A stretch of 64,000 nucleotides of DNA, taken from contig NZ_VIGB01000003.1 of assembly GCF_006636205.1 (NCBI RefSeq), forward strand, positions 5,954,501 to 6,018,500, read 5' to 3'. A model generated the notes under the pieces. It was not told where the DNA came from and searched no databases. It saw only the letters and a program-made list of their open reading frames with translations. Origin of the DNA: Kitasatospora acidiphila. GTDB lineage: Bacteria; Actinomycetota; Actinomycetes; Streptomycetales; Streptomycetaceae. This document shows, in pieces, positions 1-8,089 of this stretch. Position 1 is the stretch's first letter. Each line of letters begins with the position of its first letter. The position numbers and the translations under genes were made by a program.

Positions 1-1
1 A

Positions 2-349
2 GGGCAGTTCGTCCCCGAGCAGCAGACCGACTTCGTCTTCACGGTGGTCGGCGAGGAGCTCGGTTTCGTCGGCGGCCTGGCGCTGGTCCTGCTGATCGGG
101 GCGATCCTCTGGCGCGGCTGCCGGATCGCCCGGCAGGCCACCGACGTCTTCAGCACCGTGGTGGCCGGCGGCGTGATCACCTGGTTCGCCTTCCAGTCCT
201 TCGAGAACATCGGCATGACGCTCGGCATCATGCCGGTCGCCGGCGTCCCACTACCGTTCGTCAGCTACGGCGGTTCGTCGATGTTCGCCGGCTGGATCGC
301 GATCGGGCTGCTCCAGGCCGTCCGCACCCAGCGGCCGATCGCGGGCTGA
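2..349 (+). CDS. rodA: Rod shape-determining protein RodA (FtsW/RodA/SpoVE family), C-terminal part
   Basis: Only the last 115 residues lie in the window; the gene enters from the left edge in frame 2. The family are membrane SEDS glycosyltransferases that polymerise lipid II into peptidoglycan, RodA acting in lateral wall or spore wall growth. Seen here are the family's typical PEQQTDFVFTVVGEELGF segment, two or three hydrophobic helices and the C-terminal PLPFVSYGGSS motif, followed by a short cytoplasmic tail. The radical SAM gene follows after about 65 bases on the same strand. The RodA rather than FtsW call rests on the usual mre-rodA neighbourhood in streptomycetes and is inferred. Confidence 0.85.
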   Translation, partial: GQFVPEQQTDFVFTVVGEELGFVGGLALVLLIGAILWRGCRIARQATDVFSTVVAGGVITWFAFQSFENIGMTLGIMPVAGVPLPFVSYGGSSMFAGWIAIGLLQAVRTQRPIAG

Positions 350-414
350 TCGGTTCGGCCGAGCCGGTACCCTTGAGGGTCACCCCCTGCTCCTCTCACT
401 TAAGGGTTCACCGC

Positions 415-2373
415 ATGCCAGTCGAATCGGTCTTCCCACGCCTGGAGGCCCTCCTCCCGCACGTTCAGAAGCCGATCCAGTACGTCGGCGGCGAGCTGAA
501 CTCGACCGTCAAGGAGTGGGACGCCTGCGACGTGCACTGGGCACTGATGTACCCGGACGCGTACGAGGTCGGGCTGCCCAACCAGGGCGTCATGATCCTC
601 TACGAGGTGCTGAACGAGCAGGACGGGGTGCTCGCCGAGCGGACCTACAGCGTCTGGCCGGACCTGGAGGCGCTGATGCGCGAGCACGGCGTGCCCCAGT
701 TCACGGTGGACGCGCACCGCCCGGTGAAGGCCTTCGACGTCTTCGGGCTCTCCTTCTCCACCGAGCTCGGCTACACCAACATGCTGACCGCGCTCGACCT
801 GGCCGGCATCCCGCTGAACGCCGCCGACCGGACCGACGAGGACCCGATCGTGCTGGCCGGCGGCCACGCCGCGTTCAACCCCGAGCCGATCGCCGACTTC
901 CTGGACGCCGCCGTGGTCGGCGACGGCGAGCAGGCCGTGCTCGACATCACGAGGATCATCAAGGCCTGGAAGGCCGAGGGCCGTCCCGGCGGCCGCGACG
1001 AGCTGCTGCTCCGGCTGGCCCGCACCGGCGGCGTCTACGTGCCGAAGTTCTACGACGTCGAGTACCTGTCGGACGGCCGGATCGGCCGCGTGGTGCCCAA
1101 CGCCCCCGGCGTGCCGTGGCGGGTCTCCAAGCACACCGTGATGGACCTCGACGAGTGGCCCTACCCCAAGCAGCCGCTGGTCCCGCTCGCCGAGACCGTG
1201 CACGAGCGGATGTCCGTGGAGATCTTCCGCGGCTGCACCCGCGGCTGCCGGTTCTGCCAGGCCGGCATGATCACCCGCCCGGTCCGGGAGCGCAGCATCA
1301 CCGGCATCGGCGAGATGGTCGAGCGCGGCCTCAAGGCCACCGGCTTCGAGGAGGTGGGCCTGCTCTCGCTCTCCAGCGCCGACCACACCGAGATCGGCGA
1401 CATCGCCAAGGGCCTGGCCGACCGCTACACCGAGGACAAGATCGGCCTCTCGCTGCCCTCCACCCGGGTCGACGCGTTCAACATCGACCTGGCCAACGAG
1501 CTGAGCCGCAACGGCCGCCGGTCCGGCCTCACCTTCGCCCCCGAGGGCGGCTCGGAGCGGATCCGCAAGGTGATCAACAAGATGGTGTCCGAGGAGGACC
1601 TCATCAACACCGTCGCCACCGCCTACGGCAACGGCTGGCGCCAGGTGAAGCTCTACTTCATGTGCGGTCTGCCCACCGAGACCGACGACGACGTGCTGCA
1701 GATCGCCGAGATGGCCAAGAACGTGATCCAGAAGGGTCGCGAGGTCACCGGCCAGAACGACATCCGCTGCACCGTCTCCATCGGCGGTTTCGTCCCCAAG
1801 CCGCACACCCCCTTCCAGTGGGCCCCCCAGCTCGGCGCCGCGGAGACCGACGCCCGCCTGGCCAAGCTGCGCGAGGCGATCCGCGGCGACCGCAAGTACG
1901 GCAAGAACATCGGCTTCCGCTACCACGACGGCAAGCCCGGCATCGTCGAGGGCCTGCTCTCCCGCGGCGACCGCCGGCTCGGCGCCGTGATCCGCGCCGT
2001 CTACGAGGACGGCGGCCGCTTCGACGGCTGGCGCGAGCACTTCTCCTACGACCGCTGGATGGCCTGCGCCGACAAGGCCCTCGCCCCCACCGGCGTCGAC
2101 GTCGCCTGGTACACCACCCGCGAGCGCTCCTACGAAGAGGTCCTCCCCTGGGACCACCTCGACAGCGGCCTCGACAAGGACTGGCTCTGGGAGGACTGGC
2201 AGGACGCCCTGGAAGAGGTCGAGGTCGACGACTGCCGCTGGACCCCGTGCTTCGACTGCGGCGTCTGCCCGCAGATGCAGACGGCCATACAAATCGGCCC
2301 GACGGGCAAGAAGCTGCTGCCGCTGACGGTGGTCAACACGGGGGCTGACCAGGGAAAAGGCGCTGGCGCGTGA
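415..2373 (+). CDS. Radical SAM protein, TIGR03960 family, with 3' end remade by the integrated element
   Basis: A 652-residue B12-binding-like plus radical SAM protein of unknown substrate. The [4Fe-4S]/SAM motif is at C274, C278 and C281 (GCTRGCRFCQAG). The N-terminal third has the cobalamin-domain-like fold region seen in this family (EVGLPNQG, GLSFSTELGYTN). ATG 415 was chosen over an in-frame TTG at 373 because the family usually begins just before the FPRLE segment. In most streptomycetes the next gene encodes the TIGR03936 partner; here that partner is 17 kb away (19558) because the element inserted into codons near the 3' end. The last 12 codons (NTGADQGKGAGA) come from the element and mimic the displaced native tail (NQGADQAKGGQA at 17591-17630), so the protein is probably still functional. 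Confidence 0.93.
   Translation: MPVESVFPRLEALLPHVQKPIQYVGGELNSTVKEWDACDVHWALMYPDAYEVGLPNQGVMILYEVLNEQDGVLAERTYSVWPDLEALMREHGVPQFTVDAHRPVKAFDVFGLSFSTELGYTNMLTALDLAGIPLNAADRTDEDPIVLAGGHAAFNPEPIADFLDAAVVGDGEQAVLDITRIIKAWKAEGRPGGRDELLLRLARTGGVYVPKFYDVEYLSDGRIGRVVPNAPGVPWRVSKHTVMDLDEWPYPKQPLVPLAETVHERMSVEIFRGCTRGCRFCQAGMITRPVRERSITGIGEMVERGLKATGFEEVGLLSLSSADHTEIGDIAKGLADRYTEDKIGLSLPSTRVDAFNIDLANELSRNGRRSGLTFAPEGGSERIRKVINKMVSEEDLINTVATAYGNGWRQVKLYFMCGLPTETDDDVLQIAEMAKNVIQKGREVTGQNDIRCTVSIGGFVPKPHTPFQWAPQLGAAETDARLAKLREAIRGDRKYGKNIGFRYHDGKPGIVEGLLSRGDRRLGAVIRAVYEDGGRFDGWREHFSYDRWMACADKALAPTGVDVAWYTTRERSYEEVLPWDHLDSGLDKDWLWEDWQDALEEVEVDDCRWTPCFDCGVCPQMQTAIQIGPTGKKLLPLTVVNTGADQGKGAGA
2290..2337 (+). 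repeat. attL core of the integrated element
   Basis: 48 bases identical to 17547-17594, beginning CAAATCGGCCCGACGGGC and ending GACGGTGGTCAAC. It lies within the 3' coding end of the radical SAM gene and encodes the IGPTGKKLLPLTVVN tail. Flanking bases diverge on the left but resemble each other weakly on the right (both continue into a GCTGACCAGG segment). Confidence 0.92.
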
Positions 2374-2555
2374 GTGATGCGCTGGGCGAAGTGTGTGACT
2401 TTTTTCACTCGCTGGACGAGGCTGAGCGGATCACTCTTTTGGGTGAACTTGGCGTCGGCGGCGCTGCCATGAGGAGGTCGGTGGAGGTCGTGAAGACGCC
2501 TCTGCCGGCTCCGCGGCAGGCTGACGGGATCGTCAGCGAGATCGAGTGGGTCTGA
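2370..2555 (+). CDS. Hypothetical small protein coupled to the radical SAM gene
   Basis: A 61-residue protein starting at a GTG that overlaps the radical SAM stop (GTGA), so it would be translationally coupled. The sequence begins MSDALGEVCDFFHSLDEAER and is mildly acidic, with no membrane segment and no recognised domain. It lies just inside attL, so it came with the element. A strong hairpin terminator follows 25 bases later, which supports it as the last gene of this transcript. It could instead be non-coding read-through sequence; no family is recognised. Confidence 0.5.
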   Translation: MSDALGEVCDFFHSLDEAERITLLGELGVGGAAMRRSVEVVKTPLPAPRQADGIVSEIEWV

Positions 2556-2580
2556 GCACTCTGGTGCCTGGCGGCGTTCG

Positions 2581-2615
2581 TTGGCCCCTTCCCGGTTGAT
2601 ACGGGGAGGGGCCAA
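2581..2615 (+). terminator. Hairpin terminator after the radical SAM operon
   Basis: Inverted repeat TTGGCCCCTTCCC / GGGGAGGGGCCAA with one mismatch and a 9-base loop. It sits 25 bases after the small coupled gene. Confidence 0.75.
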
Positions 2616-2678
2616 TTGCTTGCCGAGGGGCGTGGTTGGGCTGGCCGGTGCGCGGCGGGGAGAGGCCTGGCGCGATTC

Positions 2679-3127
2679 TCAGTGCCAGTGGGGTTGTGAC
2701 TCGCCGTTGAGGGACTCGCAGGTGATAGGTCGGCCAGCGGCGTCCGTGGTCGACTTGCCGACGTCGCTCTTGCGGCAGAACTCGCCCTCGCTGTAGCAGT
2801 TCCCCGAGTTGCTCCTGATGCTGCACAGCGCGCTGGCGCTCGCGCCGGTGGTAGGGGCATGGGGCTTGGCTGTGTGGGGGCGACCGTTGGCACCGATGTG
2901 GGGACAGTGGGGGCGCTAGTCGGGATCAGAGTGTTGGCGGGTGCGCTGGGTAGCGCGGATGGCGACGGTGACGCCGTGGGGGAACCGCTGCTAGAGGTTG
3001 CTGCTGAACTGGTCGGGGACTTGCTGCTCGCTCCAGGCTTGGGGTGGCTGGAGCCGTACCGGCAGCCGGCTACGGCGAGTACGGCGCTGACCGCGAGCGC
3101 GACTGCGGCGGATCCACGAGAGGGCAT
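2679..3127 (-). pseudogene. Frameshifted secreted lipoprotein
   Basis: Reading from 3127 gives a lipoprotein signal peptide (MPSRGSAAVALAVSAVLAVAGC) with lipobox AVAGC and a long Ser/Thr/Pro linker. The expected compact C-terminal domain, with CYSEGEFCRKSDVGK and ending ITCESLNGESQPHWH, is found only in another frame (about 2860 down to 2679). Cys-rich tails of this kind are common at the end of streptomycete lipoproteins. A one-base-type frame break therefore lies in the linker near 2860-2940, either real decay or a sequencing error in repetitive DNA. It is element cargo, pointing toward the small coupled gene across the terminator. Confidence 0.6.
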
Positions 3128-3652
3128 AGCCGCACGGTAGCCAGCCGCTGCGCATGCTGATCATTTAATTGGGCCGTTGGTGAGCAACGCCTGCAAGTCG
3201 TGTCCTGGCTCCTGAGATCGGGGGTGCGGTTGATCTCGACTCGGGGCGGCCAGGGTAGTTGCTGGCTGTGGCCGCCGATGCATACGGCTGCAGAAATCGG
3301 TCCGACAGGCAGGAACTTGCTGCCGCTGATGGTCATCAAAGGCGCTGGCCAAGGCGAAGGCGGCTGGTGCTAGCTGGTCAGAGACCAGTTCCTCGCCCTC
3401 TTGTCCTCGCTTGGGGATCAAGACTCGCCGAGCTGCCACAACATGCGGATTAGCGACGCAGCGCTCCTCAGTCTGCCTGGTACAAGTGTTCCACGGTGGA
3501 CCGACCCAAGGTACCCAGACCGACTCTCAGCGACGATGGGGCAATGCTGAGCCGCTGCTCGGCTACCCGCATCCGCGATCAGCAAGCGAAACCGCACCCA
3601 GTGCATCTGACGGGCAGTCATGAGATCGTGACTCGCCAAGTATGATCGATCG
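3128..3652. other. Non-coding stretch containing a relic att site
   Basis: No convincing gene is seen. The main content is the relic copy of the radical SAM 3' end at about 3274-3370. The rest (3371-3652) has no recognisable coding signal and no strong hairpin; it also serves as the upstream region of the DUF3515 gene. Confidence 0.5.
3274..3370 (+). repeat. Degenerate third copy of the att / radical SAM 3' end
   Basis: Bases 3293-3340 match the 48-bp att core at roughly 80% (about ten differences by eye), and similarity continues on both sides. Read in frame it gives PPMHTAAEIGPTGRNLLPL, then GAGQGEGGWC and a stop, parallel to CPQMQTAIQIGPTGKKLLPL of the intact gene. Because both the core and the native-like tail are kept, this looks like the attachment site of an older insertion rather than a chance match. 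Confidence 0.75.
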
Positions 3653-4216
3653 ATGCATCGTCTCCTTGGTCGTCCCGTCCGTGCCATCAAGACACTCCCT
3701 GAACCTGTTCGATGGCTGGCGATACCAGTTGCACTCGCGATATGCACCGCCCTCGTGCTGGCGGAGGACAATGCGCCGTGGAGTCCCGCGCTGACCATGC
3801 CGCATCCAGACGCAGAAGCCGCGCTCTATTGTCAGAGCCTCATGAAGGCGCTGCCCGATAACCTCGAGGGGCACAGCAAAGTCACGCCGGACCCGTCGCC
3901 GAATGTCGCGTACTGGTCGAGTTCACCGCGCACAGTGTTGCGCTGTGGGGTGCCCCGCCCAAAGAGCCTGAATATAGAGGCCAATCAGCGAAAGGAGTCG
4001 CCGAGCGTAAACAATGTCCAATGGTATGACGAAAGCGACGGCCACGGCGGCTACCGATTCACCACTACACTGCGAAAGGCATACGTAGAGGTAGACAGCC
4101 CGGCCGGAGCATATCCGAATCTCGTTGACCCGCTAAGTCCGATATCATATTTGGTTAATTCCACGATTCCGGACAAGTATGGTCGACTCAACGCTACAGA
4201 TGACGATGCGGTCTAA
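3653..4216 (+). CDS. DUF3515 domain membrane-anchored protein
   Basis: A 187-residue protein. Residues about 20-37 form one hydrophobic segment (WLAIPVALAICTALVL), followed by an extracytoplasmic domain with the DUF3515 hallmarks: YCQSLMKALPDNLEG, VLRCGVPRP, VQWYDE and a YRFTTTLRKAYVEV strand. The function of DUF3515 is unknown; streptomycetes normally carry a chromosomal copy near cell-wall ligase genes, so this would be an extra, element-borne copy. The ATG at 3653 lacks a clear ribosome site and the start is uncertain. The 3' half is visibly richer in A and T than the chromosome around the element, supporting recent transfer. A bidirectional terminator separates it from the converging lectin gene. 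Confidence 0.8.
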   Translation: MHRLLGRPVRAIKTLPEPVRWLAIPVALAICTALVLAEDNAPWSPALTMPHPDAEAALYCQSLMKALPDNLEGHSKVTPDPSPNVAYWSSSPRTVLRCGVPRPKSLNIEANQRKESPSVNNVQWYDESDGHGGYRFTTTLRKAYVEVDSPAGAYPNLVDPLSPISYLVNSTIPDKYGRLNATDDDAV

Positions 4217-4224
4217 AAACGTGT

Positions 4225-4258
4225 GCGGGGCTGAACTTATGCGATAGCTCAGCCCCGC
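4225..4258. terminator. Bidirectional terminator
   Basis: Perfect 10-bp arms GCGGGGCTGA / TCAGCCCCGC with a 14-base loop, placed between two converging genes. Confidence 0.8.
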
Positions 4259-4299
4259 CAAAATCAAGTTCGCTGCTCGTCTAAGTCAGCGGATTTGAC

Positions 4300-4794
4300 T
4301 TATTTCCCATATGTCCCGGTGGACCAGATGGGTCCGGACGGATCGAATTGGTTTCCGCCAGTGTAAACGACAAGGTTGCCGTCCGGCTGGAAGAAGAACC
4401 AGGCGCCGGAGTTCCCCCAGGTAGAGGTAGACCAGAGTGCATTGTGGTTGTTGTCGTACAGAACGAAGTTCCCGTCGCTCTGCATGAATGCCGAGCCGGG
4501 CGTGTGGCCCCAGGTTTGGCTGCTCCAGATGGCGGAGCCACTGCTGTTGTACAGAACGAGGTTCCCATCGTTCTGCAAGGTCAGCTCGTACTTGTCCGTG
4601 CAGGCGGCTGCGCCTGGCATGAGGACCCCATTGTTGTGCTGGAAATAGAACCCGCCAGCGTCATATGAGCAGTTTGGATACGGGAAGCTGTTGGCGCTGG
4701 CACTGGCGCTCCCGGCGGGAATGAGTGCTGCAGCTAGAGCGACCGATGCCACCCCGACGGTCGCCCTTATGGTTCGTGCAATGCGATTCTTCAT
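4300..4794 (-). CDS. Secreted bulb-type (B-lectin) mannose-binding lectin
   Basis: A 164-residue protein: a signal peptide (residues 1 to about 33, ending GSASASA) and one bulb-type lectin domain. All three sugar-binding signatures QxDxNxVxY are intact (QNDGNLVLY, QSDGNFVLY, QPDGNLVVY), each followed by an IWSS/LWST/IWST strand. The fold binds mannose in plants; in bacteria related domains occur in lectin-like bacteriocins (usually two in tandem) and in secreted streptomycete proteins. This is a single-domain form, so bacteriocin activity is only a possibility. It has a GGGGG ribosome site just before the ATG. It is cargo in an AT-richer part of the element. Confidence 0.9.
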   Translation of the reverse strand: MKNRIARTIRATVGVASVALAAALIPAGSASASANSFPYPNCSYDAGGFYFQHNNGVLMPGAAACTDKYELTLQNDGNLVLYNSSGSAIWSSQTWGHTPGSAFMQSDGNFVLYDNNHNALWSTSTWGNSGAWFFFQPDGNLVVYTGGNQFDPSGPIWSTGTYGK

Positions 4795-5275
4795 GGTTCC
4801 CCCCAGTGTCGGCTTTCAGTGGTGAAGTCAGCATACATGCAATCGGCCTCTCTGGCAGGCAATTTAAAGAGATCCTTCTTCTGTGCTAACTTCTGATTTG
4901 GCGACGAATGTATGTGTTTATGCCCGTTTATGTGGTGCTCGACTGGATTGGGTTGCGCAAATGGCGCGACTGTTGTGTCGGGAGTGCAAAATGGAAACGA
5001 GTGCCAGGGATATCCCATTTCTCCCGTCTCGCCTCAAGGCTCCATCCAGGGCGGCAGGCCTTTGAGATTTGCGAGCACAGTGGCGTTCACTGCGTCCGGG
5101 GCTGCTGGCGGACCAACTAGAGCCGTCGATGGCGGCCACGAGTCATGAGCTGGGCGGTGGCGGAGAATGTCTGTAGCCGCAGGTCGTGGCCGCATCGTCC
5201 TTCTAGGGGCGGGGCAGCAGCCGCCGGTGATCGCGATCGCCTAGTAGCTCGCCTGCGTGCCCTTGGAGGTCACCA
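4795..5275. other. Intergenic region upstream of the lectin gene
   Basis: About 480 bases with no convincing gene. The part next to the lectin gene must hold its promoter; a TTTAAATTGCCT segment near 4856-4867 (minus strand) is conspicuously AT-rich. The remainder runs into the transporter fragment. Confidence 0.4.
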
Positions 5276-5560
5276 ATGCGGCCTCCGGCAATCGTGTCGA
5301 TCTTCGTCGCCCAGGTCTACGGCATCCACCTCGGCACCGACGACTACCTGCTGATCGCCTTCGCCTCGGTGATCGGCTCCGCCGCCACGGCCAGCCTCAC
5401 CGGCGCCATCGTGATGCTGACCCTGACCCTCTCCACCCTGGGCCTCCCCTGGAGGGCGTTCGGCCTGCTGCCGGCCATCGACCCGATCCTGGACATGATG
5501 CGCACCGCAACCAACGTGGCCGGTCAGGTCGTAACTATGTTGATCCTGGCTGCTCGCGCT
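5276..5560 (+). pseudogene. Fragment of a dicarboxylate/amino acid:cation symporter (SDF family)
   Basis: The stretch beginning AIVSIFVAQVYGIHLGTDDY and running through SAATASLTGAIVMLTLTLS to IDPILDMMRTATNVAGQVV is the C-terminal transport core of a DctA/GltP-type symporter. The family is over 400 residues; only about 90 are present. Upstream there is no trace of the N-terminal helices, and after GQVV the frame runs into unrelated sequence. This is a decayed fragment within element cargo, probably picked up by deletion or recombination. Confidence 0.75.
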
Positions 5561-6028
5561 GGCATCCTCGTCCGCTTCGCGTACGACAGGGCAGGTGCTG
5601 ACCTGATGAGGAGGCATCCTCTACGGGCGCGCTGTCTTCTGCCGGAGCTCCGAGGCAGTCGCGGTCGCCCGATCGACGTGTGTTCGGAGTGCCTCATGGA
5701 AGAGGCCGTCGGAGACTCTGTACTCAGCGGAGAGGCCTCTGTACTGGGACGTGTGTCTGACCTTGGTGAGGCCGCAAGATCGGAGTTGTGCTGGGGCTTC
5801 GACTCTTGGCACTTCGTGAGGTGATCCACCTGGTTTAGAGGGTTCCCTGTAGAGTGCTTGTAGCTACAGCGGGGCCAGAACGTAGTCAGACTGAGCCCCA
5901 GTGCATTGAGCGGCAGGAAAACGAAGAAGGACCGCCCCCGCCTGGCAGCAGATGACGGTCCTACTCCGTATAGCTGAGCAGCACACCGCGAGAGCCTGGC
6001 GTTCGCCAGGCTTCTCGTCTGTCTGGGG
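5561..6028. other. Gene-poor stretch in element cargo
   Basis: No gene can be supported. It contains a hairpin at 5989-6017 that fits as the terminator of the small minus-strand gene that ends at 6029. Short open frames on both strands have no recognisable motifs. Confidence 0.4.
5989..6017 (-). terminator. Hairpin downstream of the small membrane protein gene
   Basis: CGAGAGCCTGGC / GCCAGGCTTCTCG with loop GTTC and one mismatched pair. Confidence 0.55.
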
Positions 6029-6244
6029 CTACTTCACCAGCGCTGGGATCGCCGTGATCACCGAAATGAGTGTCACGCCGACCAGGCACCAAGTGGCGCG
6101 GGTCAACGCCCGCGTCGCCCGGACATCCGAGTTTTCGCGATGCTCCTCTTGCACGTCGCCAGTCGGCACCTCGACCTCGATGGCTTCGAGATCTTCGGCG
6201 GCCTCCTGGTGGTCGCCGTGCTGCTCATCGGACTTGTTGTCCAC
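6029..6244 (-). CDS. Small tail-anchored-like hypothetical protein
   Basis: A 71-residue protein from GTG 6244, chosen because a GGGGAGGAG ribosome site lies about nine bases upstream. The N-terminal 45 residues are very acidic (DNKSDEQHGDHQEAAEDLEA), and the C-terminus is one hydrophobic helix (WCLVGVTLISVITAIPAL) ending in VK, the layout of a tail-anchored membrane protein. No family is recognised. A hairpin follows the stop. Element cargo. Confidence 0.55.
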   Translation of the reverse strand: MDNKSDEQHGDHQEAAEDLEAIEVEVPTGDVQEEHRENSDVRATRALTRATWCLVGVTLISVITAIPALVK

Positions 6245-6579
6245 AGAGGAGCTCCTCCCCGGTCGTGCAGGCATCGAGCCTGCGATCTGGTGTTCCGGGG
6301 TTCCGGACACCGTCGACGGGTGCCCGGCCGAGGAGGCTGAGCAAGAGCATACGTGTAGTGGTGGCTTCGACTTGCGACCCCAGATGTAGTGTGCCGTCTA
6401 ACGCACCTGACGGTGAATCATGCCCACCCAACTTGATCTTCCGTGTCATCGAGTAGTTCGACGGGCAGTGCTGACCCGCCAACAGTTGTTCTGCTGGTCA
6501 AACACATTCCAACGGCCTCGATGTGAAACCTTGAGCCCTCCTCCTTGTCAAGGAAGAGGGCTCAACATGGTTCTGTTGA
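6245..6579. other. Intergenic region
   Basis: Apart from the promoter side of the small membrane protein gene and a terminator at 6531-6565, nothing is recognised. A short T-arm-like hairpin at about 6265-6285 was considered as a tRNA relic but has no matching acceptor stem. Confidence 0.4.
6531..6565 (-). terminator. Terminator of the TPR regulator gene
   Basis: TTGAGCCCTC / GAGGGCTCAA perfect 10-bp arms just downstream of the minus-strand regulator. Confidence 0.75.
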
Positions 6580-7935
6580 TCACGCAGCCAGCACGTCCCG
6601 GGCCCGCTCGTTGAAGTCGGCGACCAAGGGGTGGCGGCCGAAGGGGGTCATCTGGCGCTTGAGGTTCTGGACGGCCTCGACGGCGCGGGACGACTGGACC
6701 TGGCTGGTGAGGCTCAGCGTCCTGAGGCCGGCCGCGTGCGCAGCCTCGAGGTCCCGCCGCTGCAGGTGCGAAACGGCCAGCGCCGCCTGGGACATGGCGC
6801 CGCGGCGGGCTCGCTTTTGGGCGCGGGCGTGGTCGATGGAGAGGCGTGCGTAGGTGGCAGCGGTGTCGGGGTCGCCGATGTCCTGGAAGGTCTGGGCGTG
6901 CTCGCCGTTGAGGTAGGCCGGGTCGATGTAGCGGGCCCACTCGGCTTCTTCGCTGTCCGGGGTGACCTTGGCGTAGGCGGCCTCGGACTGGCTGACGGCT
7001 CGGATGGCGCCCTGCCTGTCGCCGAGCTTGGCGAGCGCCCGGCCTTCGAGGGCCCAGAGGTCGGCTAGGCAGGCGTCCGACTCCGGGGTGCGGGAGAGAC
7101 CGGCGCGGCCGGCCTGGGCGAGGCGGCGGCCTTCGTCGGGGTGGCCGAGCAGCGCGGCCTGGTCGGCCATGCCCGCTAGGACGTGCGCGCCGAGTGCCGG
7201 GTTGCCGGACTCCTCGGCCAGCCGCAGAGACTGGATCAGGTAGCGCTGGGCGGTGCCGTGTTCACCGTCGTCATAGGCCATCCACCCGAGGAGGTAGGTC
7301 TGCTCGGCGGCGGCCTCGGCCAGGGCGCGGCGGACATCCTCGGTGTAGCTCCGGCGGAGCAGCGGGTAGACGTGCTCATTGGTGTAGCTGGCCAGTGTGG
7401 CTCGGCCGGCGCCGCCGCCCTGGAAGATGTCCATCTCCTGGAAGGTGCCGAACATGTTCCGTACGGCGGCGACGTCTTCCAGGTGGACGCGTCGGTTGGG
7501 GTCTGCCTGCTGATCCAGGGTGCTCAACAGCCAGTCACGCGAGGGGCCTACCGCCGCCGCGACGGCGAAAGTCGACCCGGTCAGGAATGTGCGTCGATCC
7601 ACGTCTGCCCTCCCTAGCTCCGCAACGGCTTCAACCGTAGCGCCGTAGGACTGGTTGTAGACAAGTGATCGATCCGGCGTCGAGTCGGGTGTGAAGCCGA
7701 GATCGTAGGTCGTCACGCGGAATCCGAAGTGCGCGGAGAACAGGTCGGCCAGGATCTCAGGTACAGGTGGACGCGGCGTCTGGCCTTCCAACCAGCGCCT
7801 GACGCTGGACGTGTCGCAGGTGATGTGCAGGTGGCCGAGCTCGGTAGCCTTCGCTTTCACTGTCCGAGCGAGCTTCCCCCGCGACCAGTCGGTTCGACTG
7901 AGCCAGTCGGCGAGCTGTGTGTTCGGTGACCCCAT
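6580..7935 (-). CDS. Helix-turn-helix transcriptional regulator with TPR-type C-terminal domain
   Basis: 451 residues. The first about 75 form an XRE-like DNA-binding domain that recognises a single-round motif (NTQLADWLSRTDWSRGKLAR, SVRRWLEGQTPRPP). A hydrophobic stretch near 120-135 (RRTFLTGSTFAVAAAVG) precedes a long alpha-helical region with tetratricopeptide-like repeats (ALAEAAAEQTYLLGWMAYD, ALGAHVLAGMADQAALLG). Proteins of this layout are common in streptomycete genomes and on actinomycete elements, where their ligands are unknown. It is divergent from a coupled three-gene operon starting with an anti-sigma-like ATPase, and a perfect 20-bp palindrome lies in the shared promoter region, so it probably controls that operon and itself. 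Confidence 0.85.
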   Translation of the reverse strand: MGSPNTQLADWLSRTDWSRGKLARTVKAKATELGHLHITCDTSSVRRWLEGQTPRPPVPEILADLFSAHFGFRVTTYDLGFTPDSTPDRSLVYNQSYGATVEAVAELGRADVDRRTFLTGSTFAVAAAVGPSRDWLLSTLDQQADPNRRVHLEDVAAVRNMFGTFQEMDIFQGGGAGRATLASYTNEHVYPLLRRSYTEDVRRALAEAAAEQTYLLGWMAYDDGEHGTAQRYLIQSLRLAEESGNPALGAHVLAGMADQAALLGHPDEGRRLAQAGRAGLSRTPESDACLADLWALEGRALAKLGDRQGAIRAVSQSEAAYAKVTPDSEEAEWARYIDPAYLNGEHAQTFQDIGDPDTAATYARLSIDHARAQKRARRGAMSQAALAVSHLQRRDLEAAHAAGLRTLSLTSQVQSSRAVEAVQNLKRQMTPFGRHPLVADFNERARDVLAA

Positions 7936-8048
7936 TGCCTCGCACTCCCGTTCGCCGGTGGTGGTGATTCACTACGGTTCAACACCCCTGACAACAGTAC
8001 TACTTGGCGTGACCTCGCGGTTCTCTGTATGTGCAGACCGCACGACGT

Positions 8049-8068
8049 ACGCGGAGTTGACTCCGCGT
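8049..8068. promoter_or_regulatory. Perfect palindrome in divergent promoter region (candidate operator)
   Basis: ACGCGGAGT-TG-ACTCCGCGT, 9-bp arms with a 2-base centre, 22 bases before the ATPase start and about 114 before the regulator start. Confidence 0.55.
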
Positions 8069-8089
8069 CAGATCGCGAGGGAGTGAGAC

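Noticed and set aside
400..2292. Long open frame opposite the radical SAM gene
   Set aside because: Shadow frame of a GC-rich gene; the translation is low-complexity and the opposite strand is clearly coding.
5621..5812. Minus-strand 63-residue frame with a helical C-terminus
   Set aside because: No family, no ribosome site, and placed in decayed cargo.
6237..6245. Single TTGTCCACA DnaA box
   Set aside because: It overlaps the start codon of a small gene and is alone; likely chance.
6262..6310. tRNA-like T-arm (GCAGG-CTCGATG-CCTGC on the minus strand) and an adjoining hairpin
   Set aside because: No acceptor stem or D arm can be built at the right distance, and the T loop lacks the usual TTC start.
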